In this document: one piece after another, positions 25,766 through 37,725 of the stretch | Numbering within the stretch: the stretch's first letter is position 1 | Layout: every line of letters begins with the position of its first letter | Assembly (NCBI RefSeq): GCF_954871325.1 | Contig: NC_088776.1 | Span: 55,965,301 to 56,029,300, forward strand | Direction: 5' to 3' | Length of the DNA stretch: 64,000 nt | Origin: Gordionus sp. m RMFG-2023 | Lineage: Eukaryota > Nematomorpha > Gordioida > Chordodea > Parachordodidae | Program-made: the position numbers and the translations under genes | Notes under the pieces: generated by a model | What the model saw: the letters and a program-made list of their open reading frames with translations, nothing else | What the model was told of the DNA's origin: nothing | Databases searched by the model: none

Positions 25766-27317
25766 TATATGAAAAACTGCCTAATTAATTAGTTAGGCTA
25801 GAGATCGCTATGGCCAACTCTGATTAGACTCAATGGGGCTCACACATTGAAAGTTTTTTCTCGGACCAGGTCGGTCTGTAAGAGATTGCCCGACCCTATG
25901 CCTGACTTAACCTAAATTTAAATATTAAAATTATGCCTAATAATCATTTTGTTTAAGCAAAATATTAATTAAAATCAGGTGTTATTTTTAATCTTACTCA
26001 TATCATTTATTTATATACGTAATTTCGATTTTCCACATTAACATTTCTTGAATTTAAATTTAGTGACTAGTTAAATCATAATTATTCATATTTGGGTTCT
26101 ACATGTCTATTTAATATCTTCAATATTATTATGTATTTATATATATATAAATTAAATGAATTGTATGCTCGGTTTACTTTGTTTGGCATTGAAAATAGCC
26201 TATGGGGATGGGGATTAAATTTACTTTTATTTAAGGTGGCAATATATGAATAAATACAAATTATTTTTTAAATATTATAAAGTTTAAACTGAAATACCCA
26301 AATAATATTAATCTTCAGGTTTGGGCCGGGCTCAGGTTGCAAAATAGAAATTAGCAGGCTCTGGTTTGAATAAGATTTTTCCTAAGAAAAAATTGATTTT
26401 AAAGATATAGTGGATATTTGGTTAGAAAAAAATTCGATAATATTTATAAGATTAAATTTATATTGTTTTATTGAAAATATGAATAAGTGCAAAAATAATA
26501 AAATATTTTTAAAAAAATTTCTTCAGTTAATTAATATTCCAAATCATCCTCTCATCTTTAAAAGAAAATAAATACACAAAATTCAAAAATTACAATATGA
26601 ATATTACACAAATTATGCGTAATGCATTTCCAGGAGGCTTATTTACATTATCATAACGCTAAACTTGTAGAATCTCTATATTATATACCTTAATATATAG
26701 ATATATTTATATCAAAACAAATGAATGAAAAAAAAATTCTTAATCTCTCTATTATTTATTCTTGTTTTTAATTGTGTTTGCATTTAATTTATTTTTTTCA
26801 TTAATTAAATGTTTATACTTAAATTAAGCTATTAATTTTGCCCTATCTGAGGACAAATCTAAGATAAGTTGATAATTAGAATGTTATATTCTAATTAAAC
26901 AATATGATATAAAATCGTATCTTTTTAACAAGCGGCCCTTTGAGGTTTTTGGAATATTAAGTCACAACTGCTGCATTGAATGTTGTTATATATTTCAGAA
27001 TTTGTAGCTATTTTAAATTTTAGTTATTGTATCTCACTATTTTTGATTATGGCATACGCAAAAACTTTCTTATTTTACTTATAACTCGCTTACAGTTGGT
27101 TCTTCGGGTGTCCAGATAGCAATTAAGAGCTATACAATGGCATAAGTTTCAAAATTTAATTTCACTACTCTTCTTATATTGCTATTAATCTACTAATTTT
27201 TCGATATTTTTAATGAATTCGGAAGTACAATTAATACAACTTATTTTAATTCCGACAGTATCCTAGACTCAATCGACATTAAAATAAACAAAGTAAAATT
27301 TAAAAACATGTTAGAAA
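25766..27317. other. A+T-rich intergenic DNA
   Basis: Patches at about 25800-25920 and 26310-26350 carry GC-rich words (GGGCTCAC, GGGCCGGGCTCAGG) like the ends of small DNA transposons, but no paired termini could be shown. No gene seen. Confidence 0.45.
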
Positions 27318-28600
27318 CAGGGATGTGAAACCGAACCAGGACCCTTTTAGTAGAGGGTTCTAGGTTTCAAAAAAAAATTTAAAAATAAAAATATTTTTTT
27401 AAAAAATAATATAAATTTTTTTAAATTTTATTAACTTTTTTGGGGATTTTATTATAAATTTATTAATAAGTTATGTTATAAGAAATACGTTGATTATTTT
27501 GAAAGTAAATTATTTTGTAGTGCAAGTAATAATATTTTAATTTAAATGATAATGCACAACATGTTGGTCACCAATTTGTATGATGCTAGAACGATTATTA
27601 AGTTTGAAAGATTTTTGTAATGATTTTATTATAGGAGCATGTGAAGTCATTTTGTCGGAAGATGATTGGTGTCAAATAAATGACCTTACTAGTGCATTAG
27701 TAAAAATAACAATAAGATTACAATCAGAACAATTATGTTTATTTGATTTTTATGGCATATGGATTGGATTTAGAAAAATTTAGTCCTTTTTATACGAATA
27801 TTAGAAAACATGAAAATTCGAGACAACAATATTTGCAAAATAGTGTTGTATACTCTTCTATATAATTAGACCCTCGATATCAAGTTTTATTGAGTATTGA
27901 GCAAAAGCAAATGACTAAAGACCATCTTACGGATTTATGGCATACGCAAAACTCCATTATATACAATATATTGGAGGCTAATACCTATTTGTTGTTGTGA
28001 TAATAATAATAATGATAGCAATATTGATAATCTAGAAATTTTACATTAAGGTAGACAAAAAAAATTAAATTATCATCAGATAGAAAGGAGGATAAAAAAA
28101 TGTATATTGCATCTTAAATAGAAAAGTTCTCAAGAAGTTAAGAGAATAAATAAGGATACAAATATTTTAAAATTCTGGGAAGAAAATTCCCAATATATCC
28201 AGAATTATGTATCTTATCTAGAATCTTCATGGCTGTATCGGCGACACAAATACAATAATTTTATAAAGATAACTATCTATTTTAGGTAAGGGTAGAACGT
28301 AAATTTTCATCTTTGAAATATATATTGTCTAATTTACATGGAAATCTCAAGGATGATATTTTAGAAGATATTATAATTGTGCGATTGAATAAAACATTTA
28401 AAATATAAATTACATTTGTAAACTATTAATATGTATATATTGAAGTATAATAATAAATGAATGAAAATCTTATTTTGAGTCATTATTTTTATGTTCCCTG
28501 AACCAGGACCCGGGTGTTTTTTAAATTTTATTCTGTACCCGAACCCGGACCCTTTTTTTTGTCGAAGGGTTCCTATAAAAGAACGGAATTTTATGTTTTA
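27318..28600 (+). mobile_element. decayed hAT transposon (Ac-like) with transposase remnant
   Basis: The likely left end is CAGGGATGTGAAACCG at 27318. The plus strand at about 27575-27785 reads LSEDDWCQINDL, then LQSEQLCLFDFYGIWIGF, matching the hAT core W..I..L...T..LQ.E...L.D.YG.W. Further on, a frame near 27860 gives an LDPRYQ motif. Near 28270-28400 VERKFSSLKYILSNLHGNL gives the hAT dimerisation (hATC) region S(V)ERxFS...L.R.RL. Several stops and deletions lie between these parts. GAACC(A/C)GGACCC words recur at both ends, as expected for subterminal transposase sites. The right terminus and target duplication were not identified. Confidence 0.8.
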
Positions 28601-28699
28601 CGTTTCTAATTCTAATGTTTTGTCTTCCTCATGTTTTAGTATAAAATGTTCCGTTTTTAAATATGTCCTTATCAAAAAAAGTTGACAAACCTCTAATTT

Positions 28700-29289
28700 T
28701 TTTGTCATGGATTAAATTAATCTCGCCTATATTCTGTAGGTTCTAATGAAACTCACCCGATCTCTAAAAATGGATGAAATACCAGCCTCTACAACTTAAA
28801 TAATAATACTGACAATAAAAGTGATATAAACAAAGTATAAATATAAACTACAAGAATATACGAAACATAGTTTCAAATTGTAGCGTTATATTTAATAATA
28901 AATAGATTGCATTTCTATTAACATTCTATTAAACAATCGTTTTGATAAGATAGTGAGGATCGACTTTTTTTTTAAAAAAGGATCACAATCACTATCATTT
29001 TCTTATTTAAATTTCTAAAGAAAATTTTTGATCGCTGCTTAACAAATTTAAAAATAAATTATATTGTGCAAATTTATTGGAATTTAATAATATAATATAA
29101 CAATAAGAATATATTTATTTATAATTAAAATTAGCATTTGGGTCATATCATAAATATTGATTAAATTTTTTAATATTATATTTAGACTTCATATACAAAG
29201 GAATAAACATATTGTAATATATTTTCAAAGAATATTACTCAAAATATTAGCTTAAAATTCAAAAAATCTATTAAACATTTTATGCCTAT
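28700..29289. other. A+T-rich intergenic DNA
   Basis: A short inverted element with GATAGTGAGGATCGACTT facing GGATCACAATCACTATC lies at about 28945-29000. No gene was seen. Confidence 0.45.
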
Positions 29290-30480
29290 GCTGGCCTATT
29301 AAAATTTTACTAGATATCAGAGGCTTAGTAGTCCTGCTGTTAAAAATATCTTAATAAATTTGCCAAGATCATTGCAATTTTTTAATAAATTTTGCAGATC
29401 TCTGATATCCATCAATATAATTGCATTACCTTTTATCAATACCTTTATAAACACACTCTACAAGGGGCTGACAATACTGCAAGCAGCAAATTTCCTTAAT
29501 TTATCTATTAGAATTTTTAGAACTGGGGTTGGATATCGCTAGTTCATCATTCCGTGCAAAGATTTTAATGATGTTGCCAAGGGTTTCATAACCTTAATAT
29601 TTAAATTTTAGTTACTTAAATAGATGCATATTTTTTGATAAAGAAACATTCCTCTTTCCTAAACATAGTGAATCCAATTTGATCACAAACTTCTTCTACT
29701 TCTAAAAACTTTTCAGAGAGCATTGAATAGTATTAGGAGCTCCAATAGGTCTTGTTGGGAGCTTTAAGATATCTTTCTAATTTCTCCAATAGAATAACAA
29801 CCATTTTAGGGGAGGTATTTTATTTGTTTATTAAAATAATAAACATTTAGAAAATTTTGATCTGCTTAAAATTGATAGCACCGCCTTCTCCGGTTGCAAT
29901 AAGGTCCATATTATGACAACAAAATTGATGTTTTGGTAGGCTAATAGTAGGTTTATTTGGGTCATCAACAGATAATATGTCATCCAAATTTATTAATACC
30001 TGATCCTCACTATCTTCTTATTTTCTCCAAAAACTCTAGGAAAAATATATCGTTTTCATTTTTTTGTTAAATATAAATATTACTTAAAGGTTTTGACAAA
30101 GAGTCACCATCTTCATCACCTTATTATGAATTTTATAAGTCTTGTATCCATAATTTCTTTAGCCAAGACATCATATTTCCAATTATGTGCCTCAGTGCCA
30201 AAGCTACTGATCTTCTCTTGAGGGTTAATGGGGCCAGTTAATAAGCAGTGACTCCGATAAAAGTCCTAAAATAAAACATTACCACTCCAACAATCAGCAG
30301 TGGTGCATACATATGACTTCAAACAAATCTTTTATAAGATTTGTGGTCATATATGTAAAGGCAATAGATATTTTATTTCCCAGAGTTTGACAACACATAA
30401 TTTTTGAAATAGGAGAAAATGTTATAATCTCAACTAGTGACAGTGGTTGAAAGGTGTCGATATTAAATTATATTATAACC
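29290..30480 (-). mobile_element. decayed hAT transposase gene, second type
   Basis: Minus-strand segments in order are CTTADCWSG (hAT motif TTDxWTS) near 30300, a stretch ending EAHNWKYDVLAKEIMD near 30170, and SLPKHQFCCHNMDLIATGEG near 29900 (the LP.H..C..H.LNL motif). Then comes VMKPLATSLKSLHG, followed by a helix with LKILIDKLRKF near 29500, equal to the VMxPLAxALDxLQGE block of ZBED-like hATs. Frames shift and stops occur between blocks, and the C-terminal dimerisation region was not found. Its ends are not defined. Confidence 0.75.
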
Positions 30481-33400
30481 TAGTCAGCTGTTTTTTGTGA
30501 TATTTCTGGCATGTTTATTATAAAAATTTATTTGTTTTAGTAGAGAATTAATTATTTGTGTTGGAAATGTCATTTTGAAGTGTTTTCTCTTTATGAAACA
30601 AAAATACAATATGTATTAATAAATATGTTGACATTAAGATTAACAAATAAAAAAAATTTAAAGAAGTAATTAATTATTCTAAATGCCTTTAAGGTTTAAA
30701 CTACTAACCTTTGAAGAATATATGTTCTTCTTACATAAAGAATATGTCGTAGTTACATTAGAGGTTATGGCGAACCCTAAAAGGCAAACCTTAGTAAAAT
30801 TAAAAGTACTAACAAAAAATATTTTATTTAGTTCAGCTCTATTAGTTTTATGGTATGTTTAAATTTCAAAAATAGATATCTAATACTTTTTTCAAAATTA
30901 GCATTTTTTCCGGAATTTTTTTTAGGGAAAAAAAGTGAACCCTCCCAGGGGAAGAACAAGCTTTTTCTCGTGGCTATTATAAGCTCTTCTAAATTTCCAC
31001 ATAAGTTACATAACATATGTAATGATTTAAAGCATAAAAGTAATATATAAAATCATTTATAAACAAAAAAATGGGAACATTCACAATCTTTGCAAATAAA
31101 AAAAGGATTAAAATTGCAAACGAAATTGAAACCAATCTTGATTGTTATGCTTGAATAGTTTTTTGCACACTAGTTTTTTTTATTAATAAATTTTTTTCTT
31201 TTATTTGCTCTCTTCATGGCCTTTTATTTCATGTTAAAAATTTTTAAAAAATGGGGAAAAAGGCTGGTTCTAACCTCATAAAAATAGCCCAAATGCCACC
31301 ATTTTAATTAAGATCATATTTTGAAGTATTTATAATATCAATTTTGTTCGGGTAAATTGATATTCTATAAAATAGGATTTTTTCTTTCATATAAGATGAT
31401 TGTTGTGGTAAAAATATAGATTAATCTTTATTTTTGAAAAATAGTAAAGGTTTAAAAAGTTACTTTTGCAGGTTCGACGAATCATATAATGCATTCATGC
31501 TGTCCGATAGAAATAAAAATTTTCATTGCATATGCATTATATAATTATATAGTTTTGGTAAAAAAAAATATCCCTTAGAGTTTAATACTCTAAAAAATAA
31601 AGCAAAGTCTCGCTATAACCCCGGTCTCCTCTAGTAGGTATATTAATTAAATAAATAAAACTTGTAGGCTGTAAATCTCATAAATGTTCTCAATAAGATT
31701 TATGAAATATAAAATATGACTGAGTATGATAAAATATGATGTAGATAGATATTTTTGTTTAAAATAATAATTTAATTTTAAAAAATTTTATTTTAATTTA
31801 TAAATTTTTAATCGAATATTAAATAAATGATCTCGATCACGATCCTCAATTTTAGACTGGATCATAAATCCAGAAAAAAATTAGGATCGATTCCAGTATC
31901 CTCCATCTTTTTATCTCGATCATTTAACAACTCTCAACGCTATGCTATGATAAGCACACTACCAGAATAGGAGAGGAAAATTACCGTTATGAAATATATG
32001 GCTAAGTTATCATCGTCACTTCAAAAAAAAAGAATGGATATATTATCTTTATTTAGGACATAACAGTTACAAAAGTTCTTCGTTACATAATTAAAAATAA
32101 ATGAAAATAGAAAAATGTGATAAAGAATTTTATTGATTAATTTTTCTTTAAGGTCTAAAATTAAAAGCAGTATAATAAAGAAACGAAAGCTCATTTATTA
32201 ATCTTTTATTGTGTAATTTAATAAAAATCAAAGATTATTAATTTAAGGCGTTCATTCGATGAAGGGCTAATTTTTCAAATGAAATCATTTTTTTTCTCCT
32301 GTTTAGTTTTTCAAATTTGCAAATCAAAATAAGGGGCTATACGGGTAGTGTTGTTAAAAAGCCCGATTATGATCTTATCCAAAATAATATTATATATGGC
32401 TGGAGATTTCGAGATTGCGGAAATGTTTGTACCTCTATTTGCCAAATCTAGAGGCTTACATAATATTATTTTGGTTAAAATATTAATCGGGCCGATTTAA
32501 AAATCGACATCAATCGAGCTAATATGTATTGTTAATGAATAAATAAATTTATATTATTGGATATTCATGCTGTATATTTATTCTGATGGATCGATATATA
32601 GAAATCTTTCAATTTATCTTTGTACAAACTAGAAATTTTTTTAAAAAAAATCATTTTTAACGATTCTATCTTGAAAATTAATATTATAAAAAGTGTGAAT
32701 GTGTTAAATAAAACTTTAAATAATTGTTTTACACAATATGTATTACAAAATATATTTTTACCAAAATAATATCATCGTCCTCCTACGCTGAAATTCAGTG
32801 GTTGTCTCCTGTTGGTAGAATTTGATGAAATTTGAAGAAAATTTTTGTTATTTGTATATACGAATATATTTGTTTATTACGCGAAATGCCAATCAACCGA
32901 TTTAAATAAGGTTGATTGGATATAAAAATTACATGTGATGATATATATTTTTTTTTGATATAGATTATTATAAAAGTAATCATTAATTTTTTTGTAGGAA
33001 AACTGATTATTATTATTTTTTTTAATAAAGAAACTTGAATTTTGTTTTTGTTGAATAAAACATATATCGTGTAATTTGAGTCAGTTAGGGGATTTCAAGT
33101 AAGATTATATTTTTTTCGTAGTTAAAATTTTTCAGTTAGTAGTAAGGTTTTATTATTTCTCTTAGATTAATTTTTTTTAATTTTTATACTTTGCCTCTCA
33201 ATCTATAAATTATTTTTTTTATCTTTTTAGAATTTTTAAAAAATACTATAAATCAGTTTTCAAATTTTTAAAAAATACTATAAATCAGTTTTCAAATTTT
33301 TTTATTTAAAAAAAAGTAAAAAACGTAATTTATACATAACTAAGTAAATATAAAATTATAAATTATAAATAAAAATAATATTTACAAAATATTTCTCACA

Positions 33401-34197
33401 CTGAGTCTGACAATTAAACCAATTACTAAATACTCAATACAATCCTAAAAATAAAACAAATACCAATTGTTATTAACCCCCAAAAAAATAATTATTGCAG
33501 GTAAACAAAAAATAAAGCCAATTACAACAAGAGTTGTGCTATAAAAATCGACTTGAAGTGTTTATTTGTTCAAAAAAGTATTAATCAAGGTATTGTATAT
33601 ATTACTTTTTTAATTTTTTGTAGGTATTTAAATTAGTATATATATTTTAAATATATTTTTTGTATATATATTCATATAACTTTTTTTAAAAAAAGATATC
33701 ATGTAGATCCTTATTTGATAATTTTATCAAAAATTATAAATATGAGCCTCAATAGATAAGAAGGAGATTATGATACTAATTTCAATCACAAGATCCTTAA
33801 CCATGATTTAAATTAAATCGATTTTTATTTTATCTAGGTTAGGATAAGGTATGATAAATAAGTTCATATTTATTGCGTAAAAAAAAGATTGTATAATATT
33901 ATATTAAATAGATTATGACTATGATGTTTGTTTATATAAATAGATCTAATTTTACAAAGCCCATTAATAAAATATCTGAAATATAAATCGTTTTTATAAT
34001 TTAAAAATATTTTTCCTAGTCAAAAAAATTTAGTTAGTAACAAAATGAAATAACAATGAAGAAATTATGTGTCTTAAAAAATTGATATTTAATTAAATAT
34101 AATACATGTGCCCTTTATTCAAAATGAACTTTACTAGATCACTTAATATTTAGTCAGCTATTTTTAAAACATATGGAAATCAGCTATTTGGGTCATA
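30481..34197. other. A+T-rich intergenic DNA with degraded repeats
   Basis: No gene was supported. A degraded MITE with a TAGTGTTGTTAAAAAGCCCG left end lies at about 32348-32535. A small element with TCTCGATCA...TTAACAACTCTC lies at about 31830-31935. A 43-bp unit containing AATACTATAAATCAGTTTTC is doubled at 33231-33300. Short frames at 30.83-31.05 and 32.80-32.98 kb look like chance. Confidence 0.5.
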
Positions 34198-35449
34198 TCA
34201 AACCAATAACCATTCACCAGTATGATTGTCCATTTTATAAGTATTCGCATGTTTAATAAAGTTCTCTGGAATACTCCCTTCTTTTCCCTTAGTATCATGT
34301 CTTATTTGCAATAATTTGAACATCTTCCTAAGTCTAGGAACAAAATTTTTTGATTCTGCTAAAGGGGATGTTGAAAAATTGTGCAAAATCATACTATCAG
34401 TTAAATTACTTAACTTGTCACCATTATGAATTTTGCACAAATGAAAATCAAAATGTAGGTAGTCAGTGAAATTTTTTTCACTTTTTGTAAAATATTTTGG
34501 GATATCCGTAATGTCAAAATATTTATAATATTTGATGTCTTCAGTAGCACATTCATTGTAGGAAACAAAGTTACGAGCAGATCGCAACAAATAATCAGGT
34601 CCTTTATCCTCAAATAATGCTGGAAATGGGTTAAAGAAATCCTTCATAGCTTTATTGACTGATGAATAATATTTTTTTTTATAAGGGTATGATAATTGAT
34701 AGGCCATTCCTGTTATGATTGGCAAGGGAATTGTATCCTTAACTATATGGGTAATCTTATCCTCATTGTAACTTGAATTTGTGCTAAGTTCAATTGGAGG
34801 ATTCATATATCTGGTATTTATTGAGCCAGTGCATAGGCATTGCAATATAAATTCAACAGTTTTATTTGGGTAACTAAAATTAATCAATGCATCTAAAACA
34901 GCAAGTGATATTTTTTGGGACACATTACCTTCATCTTTATACCCACAATATAACCATATATCAAATGTTTGTATATTATTATCTTAAGTAAAAGAAAATA
35001 ATTTATACTATTATGAATATATTACCATAATTTGATAACTCTATCATGCCTTTTACAACATTTAATAGCCAGGCCTATTATTATAAAATTTAATATTGTA
35101 TTTCATTTAAAAATACATTTACCTTTATACCATATTCATTATCTATGTGAACTAGGCACAAGATTGAGGTGTTTCTATTTTTAATTAACACAATATGGCA
35201 TGTCGTAGCTTCATCTGAACCAATAATTTTTGTCTTCGAATAGTCAGAATCAATTATTGCATATTCTCGTTGATGAACATAAGTGATAAAATTTGATGAA
35301 TAAAAGGTTTTAACGCTGCTATTATTACCAATTAATACTTGATTAATAATATATAGAGATCTTTCTTTAAGATAAACGTGATAATCAATAAATTTATCTA
35401 TGTCATTAGGTACAATTTTTATTTCAATATCATCTATTATTAATGGCAT
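34198..35449 (-). CDS. NTAN1: protein N-terminal asparagine amidohydrolase, 3 exons
   Basis: NTAN1 deamidates N-terminal asparagine to aspartate, making a secondary N-degron for the Arg/N-degron pathway in the cytosol. Exons on the minus strand are 35449-35123, 35074-35026 and 34982-34198, with GT-AG introns of 48 and 43 nt and phases agreeing, for 386 aa. Visible motifs are the MPLII start (human MPLL), YVHQREYAI, then GSDEATTCHIVLI with the family's catalytic Cys (residue 84) inside TTCH, IWLYCGYKDEGN..SQKIS, and FSTSPLAESKNF at residue 328 near the C-terminus. The start was chosen because family members begin Met-Pro-Leu. An in-frame ATG at 35617 would add 56 unrelated residues that overlap a repeat. 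It is longer than the human protein (about 310 aa) through insertions in the middle of exon 3. No break seen; it looks functional. Confidence 0.93.
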
Positions 35450-35529
35450 AAGTTTCGCCGTAAAATAAAGTAAAAATAAAAAAGTAAAATCTCCGACCGA
35501 ACCTATCTTTAAAATTATACGTGAGTGAG

Positions 35530-35800
35530 AAAGAATGTTTTCGCCCTCTGTTTCCTCTAATCCATCAAACTGGATATTTAATTTAGGGGGAGAAAAAATA
35601 AGAAGCCCTTCACACATTTGTTGGCAAGCCGCAAGTACTTGTACGTCGAATAGTCCTAGGACTGTGCGCTGATTAAAAGGGATTGGGCAAAATAAATGCA
35701 GCCCTCGCCCATAAATTGCATATGCATTAAATTACTTTAAAGACAAGAAAAGGACCGATTTTAATTTTAAAGTACATTGTATCTATGATAAGTTAAAATA
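35530..35800. repeat. direct repeat, copy 1, upstream of NTAN1
   Basis: This GC-richer stretch is diverged from, but clearly matches, 37010-37250 in the same orientation. Shared words include GAAGCC.TTC.CAC..TTTGT.GGCAAG and AATTACTTTAA. It starts about 80 bp upstream of the NTAN1 start codon. The open frame running through it on the minus strand is probably fortuitous. It could be a short retroposed or regulatory repeat. Confidence 0.7.
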
Positions 35801-37009
35801 AAAATAAATGAAAAGCTAGAATAGTAAAATATGTCAGAGAATATGTGAAAATAAAAAGATTAATAACCTGTACCAAGGATTATGGGAGATTTAGATAATT
35901 TGATTTGATTTTTAGTAATTTCCTTATTGACCTTTTGTTTTTATTCTAATTCAGGAACTGTTTTATATTTAAGTTTAAAAATGTTTTCCCACTAAAGGAG
36001 TATAACCAATTAATGGCGTCGACCATACTATTATTCATAAGCGTTTCCAGGGCGGGGGCAAGGTAAAATTTTTCCCCTTCAGAAATTAATTACTTTTTGT
36101 GAATATCATTTTAAGCTAATAAAAAATATCCCCCTTAGTCCTCCTCCACTCCCTGACCCACAAAAATGTATGCATATATTTTAAACAATAATTTGAAAGA
36201 ACATATGTTATAGTTAATATTTTTTTATAAAACTGTTCATCATAATCTATACATTTTTGGAAAAAAGTATTTATATATAAAAAATGTGAACCAAAAATGC
36301 TTTTTAAGCTAAAGATAAGTCTTAAGACAAAAGTGAAATGTATTATAATTATTAATAATAGATCCATAAAATTACTAAATAATATAAATCAAATATAATA
36401 TTTAATATAGTGAGTAATTTTAATTTATTCTTAATAGGAAAAGTAATATAATAATAAAACTATTGATAAAATTAAGATAAAAATAAAAAAATTAAAGCAC
36501 AATACAAACTGGAATATTATATGTCGTAGATTTACAGTATATCTAATTTTATCAATTATCATATGACAATCAAGTAATTTTTACCAATATAGCGAATTAT
36601 ATATTTTACAGAAAACTAAATAATATTGATAAGGACATCAGAAAATATCTTTTAAAGACATTGTGGGATAAATAATATGAAGATTAATTTTTAATATTAT
36701 TTTTTATTTAATATATGGATTCAAAAATAGATAAGATAACTAAATTTATATTTTTTTTTATAATACTATTACTAAATCTCACTATTACAAAATCGGAAAG
36801 GGTAGGTTCCACTTGTTAAATTACAACTAAGTACAAGGTTTGTTGGGAGAAAAAAATCGGCATAATTTTATAAAGGGTGGGCCTTTGAGGCCTTTATAAA
36901 ATTCACATACGCTCATTTTGGGCAGGTCTATGACAAACCTGCTAGATACGTGATGTATGTTATATATAGCGCTTTTGCACTCTAGCGTTGAAGGTACAAC
37001 AGAGTTACG
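35801..37009. other. spacer between divergent NTAN1 and EXOSC2
   Basis: A+T-rich spacer between two genes pointing away from each other. The minus-strand frame at 36116-36367 matches no family I know and looks like chance. No promoter motif could be singled out. Confidence 0.5.
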
Positions 37010-37250
37010 CTAGGTTTTCCTCATTTCCATCTAATTGGAACTAATTTAATTTGGGTAAAAAAGTAAAAATATGAGAAGCCTTCCACACGTTTGTGGGCAA
37101 GTTGCAGGTAGTTGTAGGCGCAACATTTCAAAAAATGTTATAGGCCTATTAAAAAGGAGTGGGGCAGAAAAAGAGGCTATACATATAATTTAATTACTTT
37201 AAGGGTGGGTGGTGGCTGATTTTAAGTTTATTCTGTGTAAGACATAAAGA
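37010..37250. repeat. direct repeat, copy 2, upstream of EXOSC2
   Basis: Partner of 35530-35800, starting about 715 bp before the EXOSC2 start codon. Copies share blocks of 10-20 bases with substitutions and small indels between them, so the duplication is not recent. Confidence 0.7.
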
Positions 37251-37725
37251 ATGCTATCAATATTGAGATTTGATGTTTATAAAATTCGTAAAATAAATAT
37301 GTAATTAAATAAATAAAATTAACCTGATCAGTATGATATAGTAATATTTTTTTGATTGAACCCATACAATACAGTATATCACTTCAAAATTTTTGCACCG
37401 GATGAAATATTTTAAGATCAATAAAAGAATTTCTTTTTTGAATCACATTGATAAATAATATTAATATTAAAGAGGATTGATATTGGTTAAGTAAATGCTA
37501 AATCATGTCATTCTCAAAATTATTATTTGAAAACAAAATTATAATGTGATCGATCCCAACAATACCATTTGATAGATAAACAAGTTAAATTTTAATGGAT
37601 GAATATTTTATTTCTACATATCTAGGTTAAAATCAAATCAACCTACTAGATAAGATAAGATTAATAAATCCGCAAAAAAGGGTACGGTTCGCATATTTTC
37701 AAAAAATAACAAACCATCTGATATA

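Noticed and set aside
35450-35617. Extension of NTAN1 to an upstream ATG
   Set aside because: The added 56 residues do not match the family, and half of them lie in the repeat shared with 37.0 kb; NTAN1 proteins start Met-Pro-Leu, present at 35449.
36116-36367. 83-codon minus-strand frame between NTAN1 and EXOSC2
   Set aside because: Composition is that of translated A/T-rich DNA and no motif is recognisable.
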